NCBI GenBank assembly: GCA_947501805.1
Contig: CANMXJ010000006.1
Location: 62,001 to 126,000, forward strand
Source: an uncultured Sulfitobacter sp.
GTDB lineage: Bacteria; Pseudomonadota; Alphaproteobacteria; Rhodobacterales; Rhodobacteraceae
Direction: 5' to 3'
DNA: 64,000 nucleotides
The position numbers and the translations under genes are program-made. Shown one piece after another: positions 8,656 to 17,069 of this stretch; position 1 is the first letter of the stretch; each line of letters opens with the position of its first letter. The notes beneath the pieces are model-generated. The model ran no database searches. It was not told where the DNA came from and worked only from the letters and a program-made list of their open reading frames with translations.

Positions 8656-9324
8656 CTAGTTTTCTTCGTCGGACCCCATATTGCGATGGTGGTGATCAAT
8701 CGCTTCTTCGATGTCTTCGTAATAGGTTAACTCACCATCTTCCAGAACAGCACCGGCCTCGCACAGCAGTCTGACTTGAGGCATCGAATGGGTCACGACA
8801 ATGGCACCGGCCGATTTCATACGCTCGGTGAATACAATCCTGCTTTTGCGTTTGAAATTGGCGTCTCCTACTGCGGTTACTTCATCCACCAGATAGGTGT
8901 CGAAGGGTATGCCGATTGAAACACCAAAAGCGAGCCGTGACTTCATGCCGGCCGAATAACTCCGTACTGGTGCATGAAAGTGCGGGCCCAACTCAGCAAA
9001 ATCCTGGACGTAAGCCACCAGGCTCTCGGTATCCACACCGTAAATCCGCGCAATAAAACGTGTGTTTTGTGCGCCGGTTAAATCCCTGTGAAAGCCACCG
9101 GCAAAGCCGACCGGCCAAGAAATCGTTCCTGTTATGTCAATTTCGCCTGAATCGGGTTTGATCGTGCCGCCAATCATGCCCATCAGCGTCGATTTGCCCG
9201 CACCGTTGCGCCCAAGTAATGCAACAGAAACGCCGGTGGGCAAAACCGCATTGATATTATTTGCAACAACTTTAGCCCCGTCTCGGGTGTGGAAGGCCTT
9301 GCAGAGGTTCTTGATCTTGATCAC
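8656..9324 (-). CDS. kpsT: Capsular polysaccharide export ABC ATPase (KpsT family)
   Basis: 222-residue ABC ATPase with Walker A GRNGAGKST, signature SYSAGMKSRLAFGVS and Walker B TYLVDEVTAVGD. The small size, the DEVTAVGD Walker B and the early WPVGFAGGFHRDLTG segment are typical of KpsT/BexA, which drives group 2-type capsule export with the KpsM permease. It is the last of the minus-strand export genes KpsD-like, KpsM, KpsE, KpsT, and starts 17 bases after kpsE, so it is very probably in one transcript with it. Confidence 0.88.
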   Translation of the reverse strand: MIKIKNLCKAFHTRDGAKVVANNINAVLPTGVSVALLGRNGAGKSTLMGMIGGTIKPDSGEIDITGTISWPVGFAGGFHRDLTGAQNTRFIARIYGVDTESLVAYVQDFAELGPHFHAPVRSYSAGMKSRLAFGVSIGIPFDTYLVDEVTAVGDANFKRKSRIVFTERMKSAGAIVVTHSMPQVRLLCEAGAVLEDGELTYYEDIEEAIDHHHRNMGSDEEN

Positions 9325-9341
9325 GGTCAGGCGTCCCCCGC

Positions 9342-10733
9342 CTAGCGCCTGTCACGCAGTGAATAGTAAACCAGCGCGGCAACCGACCACAGCAAAAAGC
9401 TGAACAAGGCAACAACAGCGACCATTAATATACGTTGCGGGAATTCAGCCTTCTCCGCAAGAGTCGGCCGAATATAGGCTGCCAGATACCGGCTTTTTCG
9501 GTTTGCTTCGGCGCTGGCCCGGTCGAAGTTTGCCAGCGCAACAGCGTAAGCCTGTTCGGCAAACTCGCGCTCCACTGCCAGACGTTCAAATTCTGCTATT
9601 GTGGTGGCATAGCTGGTATCGCCAGGTGCGCCGACACCAAATTTGCGCCGCTCGTCGGCGATGCGTGCTTCAATCACTTCGATCCGCAGTCGTGCCTGTT
9701 CTAGCCGGGGATCGCCGACACGTGTAGAGGACCCCAGCAAATCAAGTTCGATCAGGGCTTCGGCCAGTTGTGCCTGAAGCGTATTGAGCAGGCCCATCTG
9801 CCCTTGCACGTCGGCAGAGGGGTCAACAATCTGTGTGGCCACACGGAAGGCTGTCAGGGCTTCTCTTGCGGTCTTTACCTTTTCGACGGCCAGCTCCAGA
9901 TCCTCGCGTGCATAGCGTATGGCATCTTCACGTGCGATTGCCGACAGCGCGTTGATCATGCGGGCGCTTTCATCAAAAATCGTTACCGCAATCGCTTTGG
10001 CTTCGTCAGGGTCAAATGCCAGCACACGCAGCTCCATCAAACCTGTGCCGGAGTCGAACGAGATGCGGACCATTCGCTGCCAGAAGTCGGTCAGATCTTC
10101 GATTGTACCTTCGGGGTCAAAGGTAAGAAGTGGGTCAACATCGCGATGACGGGTGTAAAGGGTCCGTAGGTTCATTTGCGCATCTACAGTTGCGACCATT
10201 TCCTGACTTCGGATGAATTCATACAGAATATCGGCGTCGCTTGATCCACCGCTCAAAGAACTTCCCAAGCCACCTAGAATGTCAGATGCGGTGCTGACCT
10301 CTTCATTGCGTACCGTGAAGGCTGTTGTCGACGCATACTGGTCTGCGGCACGCCCATATAGATACCATACCGCTGCACAAACCGGCACTGCGACAAAAAG
10401 CAGAAAAGTCAAAAGAAGGCCCCAATGCCGCCGTCTGACTTTTGTCGGCGCTGCAAGTGGGCGCACGATGACTTTGGTTTGTTCAGCCTTCTTCTTTGCC
10501 GCCGCTTCTTGGCGGGCCTTCACATTTGCGGCTGTCTGTCTCTGTGCCTCGGTCTGCGGTTTTGCGGCGGCTGTTTTTGCCGCCGCTTCTTGGCGTGCTT
10601 TTATGTTTGCTTCCGTTTGTATTTGCGCAGCGGTTCTGGGCGCTTCCGGCGCAGACTCTGCGGCCGGTTTTGGGGCGGCCGGTTTTGGGGCGGCAGGTTT
10701 TTGGGGTGGGGTTGAAGGGGGACTGTCGTCCAT
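9342..10733 (-). CDS. kpsE: Capsule export inner-membrane periplasmic adaptor (KpsE family)
   Basis: 463-residue polysaccharide co-polymerase-like protein that links the KpsMT inner-membrane pump to the outer-membrane exporter. It has a cytoplasmic Pro/Ala/Lys-rich N-terminal tail (residues 1-104), a membrane helix at about 105-126, a long periplasmic region with coiled-coil segments (for example LNTLQAQLAEALIELDLLG and the following Arg/Glu-rich stretch), and a second membrane helix near residue 440. The tail is unusually long and contains the near-identical units ANIKARQEAAAK and ANVKARQEAAAK 27 residues apart. The role comes from the neighbours kpsT and kpsM and the two-helix topology. Confidence 0.82.
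   Translation of the reverse strand: MDDSPPSTPPQKPAAPKPAAPKPAAESAPEAPRTAAQIQTEANIKARQEAAAKTAAAKPQTEAQRQTAANVKARQEAAAKKKAEQTKVIVRPLAAPTKVRRRHWGLLLTFLLFVAVPVCAAVWYLYGRAADQYASTTAFTVRNEEVSTASDILGGLGSSLSGGSSDADILYEFIRSQEMVATVDAQMNLRTLYTRHRDVDPLLTFDPEGTIEDLTDFWQRMVRISFDSGTGLMELRVLAFDPDEAKAIAVTIFDESARMINALSAIAREDAIRYAREDLELAVEKVKTAREALTAFRVATQIVDPSADVQGQMGLLNTLQAQLAEALIELDLLGSSTRVGDPRLEQARLRIEVIEARIADERRKFGVGAPGDTSYATTIAEFERLAVEREFAEQAYAVALANFDRASAEANRKSRYLAAYIRPTLAEKAEFPQRILMVAVVALFSFLLWSVAALVYYSLRDRR
10495..10626. repeat. Imperfect tandem duplication inside kpsE
   Basis: Two copies of a segment starting TTTGCCGCCGCTTCTTGGCG, at about 10495 and 10576, are offset by 81 bases (27 codons, in frame). 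They encode the repeated ANxKARQEAAAK units of the cytoplasmic tail. The copies differ mainly toward their right-hand end, so this is an older duplication. Confidence 0.75.
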
Positions 10734-10878
10734 GGCTGTATATGCCTTTGCTGCCGCTCGTTACGCGCGTTTTGTGTCAATCTATCTTGTGCGGACTGCT
10801 TCTGCCAGCCATGCATTTGGATCTTAGCAATACCTGTGTTTCAGAAACAATCCTTGGGCTTTTCATCCAGTTGGTACG

Positions 10879-11685
10879 TCAGTTCTCCAAGACCCTTTGG
10901 TGTTTCGCGCGCAAGAACAGCAGTCCCGCTGCCGTCAGGACCAAAGCCACGCCAAACCCGAATGGTAATGATATGTAGCTCCCCTCATAGGTGCTGTAGA
11001 AACCTTTGCGCATCAGCCCTGTCACATGAAATACGGGGTTCCACCATAGGATTTGCTGAAGCAGGCGGGGCATGTCTTCGAAGGTGAACAGGACGCCTGA
11101 TGCCATGAACATGGGTCGCATCACGATACGCCACAGAATACGCCATACTGGAAACAAGCCACCCAAAAGGCAATTCATCAAGCCCACGCCAAACCCTAGT
11201 GAGGCCGCCATCGCCAGCGACAGCAGGATCGGTGCGACAGTGATAATTGTATGGGTGTTTTCGACCAGCAAGATGCCTGAAATGACGATGCAGAACACCG
11301 TCAGCAAGGTAATCGTGTTTAGAAAAAAGCGCGCCAGAAAGACATCCAGCCACGTCACTCGCGGATAGGACAGCATGGCACGGGAATAGATCAAAGCGGT
11401 GCTGATTTTGTCCTGCATCTGGTTGTACAGATCAAAAGGCAGGTATCCGGTACTGTAAAACAGGATAAAACTTGTCCCTAGCGATGGGTTTCGAAACAAC
11501 AGGCTAAAGGCGAGAGCGAGCATAAAGATCGCGCCAATAGGCTGTGCCACAGCCCAGAAGTAGCCACCGGGTGACTGTCCGTAGGTCGACCCCATTTCAC
11601 GCAGCATCAACGCCGTAATTGTCCGCATTGTTAGAAACTTTGGCGGACGTAGCGTGGGGAGAGGCGTATCAGTCGACTGTGTCAT
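10879..11685 (-). CDS. kpsM: Capsular polysaccharide ABC transporter permease (KpsM family)
   Basis: 268-residue membrane protein with about six hydrophobic helices, of the ABC-2 polysaccharide permease family. It begins with a cytoplasmic leader and the amphipathic segment before GYFWAVAQPIGAIFML, as in KpsM and Wzm. With KpsT it moves the finished, lipid-anchored polysaccharide across the inner membrane. It lies 145 bases upstream of kpsE in the same direction. The ABC-2 route implies that the glycan is polymerised in the cytoplasm rather than by a Wzy polymerase. Confidence 0.87.
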   Translation of the reverse strand: MTQSTDTPLPTLRPPKFLTMRTITALMLREMGSTYGQSPGGYFWAVAQPIGAIFMLALAFSLLFRNPSLGTSFILFYSTGYLPFDLYNQMQDKISTALIYSRAMLSYPRVTWLDVFLARFFLNTITLLTVFCIVISGILLVENTHTIITVAPILLSLAMAASLGFGVGLMNCLLGGLFPVWRILWRIVMRPMFMASGVLFTFEDMPRLLQQILWWNPVFHVTGLMRKGFYSTYEGSYISLPFGFGVALVLTAAGLLFLRAKHQRVLEN

Positions 11686-11805
11686 GACACCTTACAACGG
11701 TTAGATCGGAATGGTGTCAAGCCCGTGCTATGCTCGCGACAGGACAAGAGACCCGGATCGGCGCAGAGGAAACGGGGCAAAAGACGACGGTCAGATTTAC
11801 TTGCC

Positions 11806-12927
11806 TCAATCGCTGGACGAGCTGGCCACATTTGCAACGCCAAAGACAGAGCCGACAAGGCCCAGAACAGTGCGCACGCTGTTTATTGGGCTTTCGGTTG
11901 CGTAAATGACGTCTTTTGGATTGACGTAGAACTGCCCCGCACTGAACAATCCGTCTGCTGACGAGAGATCCATCGTGAAGACAACGCGTTGATTGGTCGG
12001 GCCATTCAGGCCGTCAGCACGCACCGCGCGGGGGCTGTACTCACGCAAAATCAATATACCCTTAATGTTGGCGCGGGTGTCTGACACACCGCCCATCAAT
12101 GTTACAGCATCCAAGGCTGTTACATGATCGTTGGGAAAGGTAATGAGCTCTTCTTTTCCGGTAGCACCCAGCGAAAGGAAGTAGCTTTCGTCTTCGGCAA
12201 CGACGATCTTGTCACCGCTGCGTAAGGTCGAATCCAATGAAGGCGTTTTCAACAGTTTATCCAATGAAACCGCATAGGTGGTATTACCGCGCAACAAGCG
12301 AATCTGGGGGTTGGTAAAGCCTTCTTTTGCGCCACCGCCGAGGGACAGGGCACCGAGCACTGTCATGTCACGCTCTTCCAGCGGAAACGATCCCGGTTGG
12401 TTTACACCGGAAACAACGTCGACTGAATGGCGGTTGCCGGCTTCGGCGCTTAACTGGACCTGTGCGGAAGGCGATACCGAACCCAAAGCGTCCTGAAGTT
12501 TTTCGCGCGCTGCAGATTCGGTCAGGCCGGAAATCTTTACTGGACCAACATAAGGCAAAAAGATGCTGCCTTTTGTGGACACCCGAACGGCTTGAAGTTG
12601 GGCAACTTTCTGTTCGCCCGAGGTCAGCAGCGAGTTCGCATCGTTGTCCCAAACGGAAATGGAAACAGTATCACCCGGCAGAATAACCCGACCGATTGGG
12701 CCTCTGGTCTTTCCCAGCCACTTGTAGCGTTTGACGTTGCCCGTTCGCGGCCATTTCTTGTACTTGGGCAACAGGTCTTTGGTCACAACATGGACCGCAA
12801 AATCCGCACCTTCGTCCTCGGATCCTTTTACAATTTCGGACTGTAACGCAGCACCACGCGGAAGCGTACAGCCGGTCAGAATTAGACTGAATGCTACAAG
12901 CATGGAACAGCTTAGTCGTTGGATCAT
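11806..12927 (-). CDS. Outer-membrane polysaccharide export lipoprotein (Wza/KpsD family)
   Basis: 373 residues. A lipoprotein signal ends in the lipobox LTGC (Cys20). It is followed by a poly-export domain with GDTVSISVWDND and the characteristic VGPVKISGLTESAAREKL, then SLBB-type repeats (VDVVSGVNQPGSFPLEE, VTALDAVTLMGGV). The family forms the outer-membrane channel for capsules. Next to KpsE, KpsM and KpsT it completes the trans-envelope export machine. KpsC and KpsS, the Kdo-linker transferases of classic group 2 systems, are not in the window. Confidence 0.85.
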   Translation of the reverse strand: MIQRLSCSMLVAFSLILTGCTLPRGAALQSEIVKGSEDEGADFAVHVVTKDLLPKYKKWPRTGNVKRYKWLGKTRGPIGRVILPGDTVSISVWDNDANSLLTSGEQKVAQLQAVRVSTKGSIFLPYVGPVKISGLTESAAREKLQDALGSVSPSAQVQLSAEAGNRHSVDVVSGVNQPGSFPLEERDMTVLGALSLGGGAKEGFTNPQIRLLRGNTTYAVSLDKLLKTPSLDSTLRSGDKIVVAEDESYFLSLGATGKEELITFPNDHVTALDAVTLMGGVSDTRANIKGILILREYSPRAVRADGLNGPTNQRVVFTMDLSSADGLFSAGQFYVNPKDVIYATESPINSVRTVLGLVGSVFGVANVASSSSD

Positions 12928-13173
12928 GGTCTGGTTCTTTCCCGAAGCGCGCGCCTGTGCAGATACCCGCGCCGTTGATCAAAAATCAACCATTAACGGC
13001 GCTGCATGGCAATAATAATACAAGATGTGGTGTTCGTGACTCTGCTGAAAATCTCCGATTTTGCGATGGTCGCATACACTGATCCAAAGAAACGAGCCAT
13101 GCATTTGCCTATTGGCACCAAGGGACCGGCGTATCCTTGCCGAGTGCCGGAATATCCCTGTCAGAGAGGGGAT

Positions 13174-14082
13174 TTAAACTCTCAAAAAAGCCAGACTTTG
13201 CGGCATATGCTCATCCGGTTCCCATCCGAAAGTTTCGGAAAGTGAAGGGTGGTCCTTGCAAATCAATGGATTGAAAATGGCGTCTACTTGATCTCCCTTA
13301 CCCAACGCTTTTCCAGCTGACTGTACGACAGTTCTTGGTAAAGAAAAGGTCCGTGCTTTGCGTTCCAGCGTATCGGCGAGCATCCGCACCAATCCTTGCG
13401 TGGAAGTTGCAGGCCCGTCATGTGGCTCAAACGCTTTGCGGTCGCCGGATTGCCATTGTTCCTCGGGCGCACTGACCAGTTTAACTAGCAATCCTGTCAG
13501 GTTGGATACTGATAAATAGCACCGTGGGGCGGTCGCACTCTTGACAGGTAAAGGTGCACCGCGTTGGACCAACCCCAAAAGCAGCGCGAAACTGCCGCGC
13601 ATGCCCTCGCCGTACATTACCGGAGGCCTCAATGTGACACATTGGTTTGAGGGGCCAAGCGCGGCAAGAAAGGCGATCTCGGCGTCTCTTTTCTGGAGCG
13701 TGTAGGGGCGCGGTTTGGAGTTGCTGCCTTCCAGCAAGCGCACACCAACAGAGCTCAGCAGGATTGATCGCTTTACCTGATGCTTGCGCACGCTGGTGGC
13801 GACGCGGTGGGCCATTTGGGCTGTCTTTGTTCCTTCGGGGTCACCTTTCTGCCCTGGCATGCTTGCTGCAAGGTGGATCACGACATCGACACCGTCAAAC
13901 GCATCGTCGGGAATGTCATCGCTGGCCAGATCGGAAACTGTCCAGACACCGGCATTATCAGCATCCCCGCGGATGATCCGGCGGACCATATGCCCCTCTT
14001 CCTCAAGGGCGGCACAAGTCGCACGGCCGACAAATCCGCCTGCGCCTGTGACAAGGACACTGCTTTTGGTTTTGTATGCCAT
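13174..14082 (-). CDS. NAD-dependent epimerase/dehydratase, nucleotide-sugar 4-epimerase or 4-reductase
   Basis: 302-residue extended SDR with the nucleotide-binding motif TGAGGFVGRATC at the N-terminus and the segment VVIHLAASMPGQKGDP. In place of the usual YxxxK there is a TLQKRDAE context (PYTLQKRDAE), which keeps Tyr and Lys in register. Lying directly behind a phosphoglycosyl transferase and a FlaA1-like dehydratase, it is a candidate 4-reductase or 4-epimerase acting on the 4-keto product, comparable to WreQ of Rhizobium or WbpV/FnlA-type enzymes; the exact product is inference. Spacing to the transferase gene is 78 bases. Confidence 0.7.
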   Translation of the reverse strand: MAYKTKSSVLVTGAGGFVGRATCAALEEEGHMVRRIIRGDADNAGVWTVSDLASDDIPDDAFDGVDVVIHLAASMPGQKGDPEGTKTAQMAHRVATSVRKHQVKRSILLSSVGVRLLEGSNSKPRPYTLQKRDAEIAFLAALGPSNQCVTLRPPVMYGEGMRGSFALLLGLVQRGAPLPVKSATAPRCYLSVSNLTGLLVKLVSAPEEQWQSGDRKAFEPHDGPATSTQGLVRMLADTLERKARTFSLPRTVVQSAGKALGKGDQVDAIFNPLICKDHPSLSETFGWEPDEHMPQSLAFLRV

Positions 14083-14160
14083 TGTACCGTTCCAAAAAGG
14101 GGAAGCCGGCGTACCTGCCGCCTGCTTGGATTTAGGGCAGACCCATCCTTGATTGGTGGA

Positions 14161-14733
14161 TCATACTTTCAATTTTATCGCATCTCCGGACCCTTTGCCG
14201 CGCAATGTCGCCCATATGATTTTCAAGTCCAGAGCCATTGACTTGCGTCGCACGTATTCGCCATCAATCAAAGCAAGCTTTTCAGGGTCGGACATATCAA
14301 TCCCTTGGATTTGTGCCAGCCCTGTAACACCGGGCAGCACATCATAGACGTTTTCAGCGTCCCGCGCTGCGATCAAAGTGGTCTGGGATCGTAAACAGGG
14401 ACGCGGCCCGACAAAACTCATCTGGCCCAGCAGAACGTTCATGATTTGAGGTACTTCGTCCAAGCCGGTTTTGCGTAATACCCTGCCGATCTTGGTGATT
14501 TGGTCAGAGGTGGCCTCGTGTGAAGCAACTTCCGCTGTATCGACCCGCATCGTGCGGATTTTATAGCAATAAAACGGGATTTTTCCCTTGCCTACGCGTT
14601 CTTGTTTTAAAATCGGAAAGGCGCGGTCTTCACGATAGACAAGTGTCAGAACAACGATCCAGAAAGGGATCAGCGTAATTAAGAAGCAAGTACAGAACAC
14701 AACAACCGCCAAACGCTTCATTATCGTTGTCAT
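14161..14733 (-). CDS. Phosphoglycosyl transferase initiating glycan synthesis (PglC/WcaJ C-domain type)
   Basis: 190-residue monotopic sugar transferase that moves a sugar-1-phosphate onto undecaprenyl phosphate to start a glycan. One N-terminal hydrophobic segment (VVVFCTCFLITLIPFWIVV) is followed by family motifs: KIRTMRVDTAE, LRKTGLDEVPQIMNVL and GQMSFVGPRP. It lacks the extra multi-span and CoA-like domains of WbaP/WcaJ, so it matches the small PglC/WecP-like class. The start is ambiguous between ATG 14733, which abuts AAAAGGA, and the in-frame ATG 14721. It is placed between the FlaA1-like dehydratase and an epimerase. Confidence 0.85.
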   Translation of the reverse strand: MTTIMKRLAVVVFCTCFLITLIPFWIVVLTLVYREDRAFPILKQERVGKGKIPFYCYKIRTMRVDTAEVASHEATSDQITKIGRVLRKTGLDEVPQIMNVLLGQMSFVGPRPCLRSQTTLIAARDAENVYDVLPGVTGLAQIQGIDMSDPEKLALIDGEYVRRKSMALDLKIIWATLRGKGSGDAIKLKV

Positions 14734-14829
14734 TCCTTTTGAAACAGAACCAGATCTGCGGTTTGGCTACTTGGTTTGCATTCATCGGACAAGAAGTTTG
14801 CACGTGTCTGGCATCCCCGCCAGCCTTTG

Positions 14830-16707
14830 TTACTGTGCGGTACCCAACGTTCCGGTTTCCAGATGGTACCCTTCAACGCAATCCTCCAGAATCTTGCGGA
14901 CTGCATATTTGTCATTCGCTTTGCTCGCGCGTTCGAGGTTTTTCAGTGTCCGTGCAATCTCGATCTGGGAAAGCATTGTTTCTTTGGCTCTGACGATCTT
15001 TTCATGAGGAGTAGGAAGCGCGTTGTCGCCGATAAGCAGCTCTTCGAACAGCTTTTCGCCCGGCCTTAACCCTACAATTTCAATAGCGATGTCCCCGTTT
15101 GGTCGCTGCTCATCGCGTACTGTGAGACCTGACAGTTCAATCATGCGGCGTGCCAGATCAATAATGTTCACGGCCTGCCCCATATCAAGCATGAACACAT
15201 CTCCGCCTTTGGCGTAGGCACCGGCCAGGAGAACCAGTCGCGCCGCTTCGGGGATTGTCATGAAGTACCGGTTGATCTTGTCATGCGTCAGCGTGACAGG
15301 CCCACCGGCTTTGATCTGTTTTTGAAACAGCGGAATAACTGACCCGGAAGACCCCAAGACATTGCCAAACCGGACCATTGCAAATTTTGTCTTTTCGGAT
15401 CGTGTTTGCAGGTCTTGGACAACCAATTCGGCAAGCCGTTTGCTAGCCCCCATGACATTTGTAGGACGCACTGCCTTGTCTGTCGAAACCAGAATGAACC
15501 GCTCCACATCAGCACGGGCTGCGGCCTCCGCCAGAATTCGGGTTCCCATCACGTTGTTATGCACGCCGATGATTTCATTGTCCTCAACCAAGGGCACATG
15601 TTTGTAAGCCGCCGCGTGCAAAATGATATCGACACTGGATTCGCTGATCACTCGATCCACCGAAACCGGATCACAAACCGACCCCAGCCTTGCGACCAGA
15701 TCAACACCCAGACCTTTGGCAATGCTGCGCAGTTCATTGTCGATGCTATAAAGCCCGTATTCGTTGTGATCATACATGACCAACCGATGCGGATTGCACC
15801 TGAGAATCTGGCGGCACAGTTCCGACCCGATTGATCCACCTGCGCCAGTGACCAGAATATTGCGACCGGCATATGCGCGCGCCACCTCCGGTATCTCGAG
15901 GTTTACCTTGTCGCGGCCAAGCAGCATGTCAGGCAAGACCGGCTGCAACGCGTCCGAGATGGCATTTCCCTTGATCAACTCGTTATACGAAGGCAGCGTG
16001 TAAACTTCGCAACCCAAATCGGTCAGTTCGGTGACAAGCTGGCGACGCACAGCGTCCGTAGCCAACGGCAAAGCGAGCAGAACGCGCTGCACCCGTCTGC
16101 TTTTGACCATTTGCTCCAGCGTCTTGCGCGAATAAACCGGCAGACCCGAAACAGTCATATTTTGTAGCGTCATGTTGTCGTCGACAAACATCACGGGGCG
16201 CATTTCGAAATCCTTGCGGAGTGCCGCCATCAGTTGAACACCAATGGAACCCGCACCGTAAATCGCAACAGGTATGCGGCTGTTGTCACGCCCGGATTGG
16301 TACAAGAGCCACGCCCGCGCAGAAAGCCGCGACATGATATAACTAATCAGAAAGATGGGTCCGAAAATCAGCGGAACGGAACGCGGCCCTTCGACCGACA
16401 GAACATAACTGCCCAGTATCGCGATTACTGTAAGGATAAGTGCTGCTACGGCACCGCGGGTGATATCCTGCACCTCGAAGGCATTCAGTTTGATGCGATT
16501 TACGCCCGTTAAGACAAACACCGGAATAGAGGATAAAGCGACAAGTAGAAAAAGCGGTAGTGCGGCCATGAATTGATCCGCAGTGCTTTGAAGTCCGAAC
16601 CGTAACGAAAACGCAGCGCAGAGGCTGGTCAGCACCAACGTGCAGTCTATCAACAAAAGAATTCTTCGTTTTACCCTGCGGGGCAACGCAATAAGATATT
16701 CATACAT
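14830..16707 (-). CDS. Membrane-bound UDP-sugar 4,6-dehydratase (FlaA1/CapD/PglF family)
   Basis: 625 residues. Four N-terminal membrane helices (about residues 18-130) are followed by a CoA-binding-like Rossmann domain (VAIYGAGSIGVQL, ~150) and the catalytic SDR domain (NILVTGAGGSIGSELC, ~285; STDKAVRPTNVMGASKR later). Met replaces the usual catalytic Tyr (MxxxK), as in the PglF/CapD/WbpM family, which dehydrates UDP-GlcNAc at C4 and C6. The start is the ATG at 16707; a TTG one codon earlier is less likely. It is the first gene of the minus-strand initiation module with the phosphoglycosyl transferase and epimerase. Confidence 0.88.
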   Translation of the reverse strand: MYEYLIALPRRVKRRILLLIDCTLVLTSLCAAFSLRFGLQSTADQFMAALPLFLLVALSSIPVFVLTGVNRIKLNAFEVQDITRGAVAALILTVIAILGSYVLSVEGPRSVPLIFGPIFLISYIMSRLSARAWLLYQSGRDNSRIPVAIYGAGSIGVQLMAALRKDFEMRPVMFVDDNMTLQNMTVSGLPVYSRKTLEQMVKSRRVQRVLLALPLATDAVRRQLVTELTDLGCEVYTLPSYNELIKGNAISDALQPVLPDMLLGRDKVNLEIPEVARAYAGRNILVTGAGGSIGSELCRQILRCNPHRLVMYDHNEYGLYSIDNELRSIAKGLGVDLVARLGSVCDPVSVDRVISESSVDIILHAAAYKHVPLVEDNEIIGVHNNVMGTRILAEAAARADVERFILVSTDKAVRPTNVMGASKRLAELVVQDLQTRSEKTKFAMVRFGNVLGSSGSVIPLFQKQIKAGGPVTLTHDKINRYFMTIPEAARLVLLAGAYAKGGDVFMLDMGQAVNIIDLARRMIELSGLTVRDEQRPNGDIAIEIVGLRPGEKLFEELLIGDNALPTPHEKIVRAKETMLSQIEIARTLKNLERASKANDKYAVRKILEDCVEGYHLETGTLGTAQ

Positions 16708-17069
16708 CAAAATGTATCCTGAAGAGCTTGGCGAATCTAAAGGCGACCCGCTGCTGCGATAGAACTTACAGGATAGAAACGATAAATTGCAATGCAGCCA
16801 GCTTTTCGGAGCTTTAACGCCAGCGAACTGTTACCCGTCATTTGCCGGTATCCAGCGGATTTTTGCCTGATACCACACATTGTGTCGTATTTCGGAAATC
16901 GACAGGTTCAATTGCTCAGGCAGCTAATTGCGGGCGAGAGAAACACTGAAATATTAGGGGGGCGGTCATTGGTCCTGTATCAAAAGAGTCCGGCGTCCGT
17001 TTGAAAGTGATCAAGGTGGCGGCATGCGGGATGCCAACACCTCAGGGTGAACCATCTTTTGATAGGTGT
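16708..17069. other. Intergenic stretch between the RTX gene and the dehydratase gene
   Basis: 362 bases without a convincing gene; a 70-codon open frame on the plus strand has no recognisable content. Read on the minus strand just behind the RTX stop there are two inverted repeats (AACACCT/AGGTGTT with a long loop, then GGCAT/ATGCC), but no T-run, so a terminator cannot be claimed. Confidence 0.5.
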
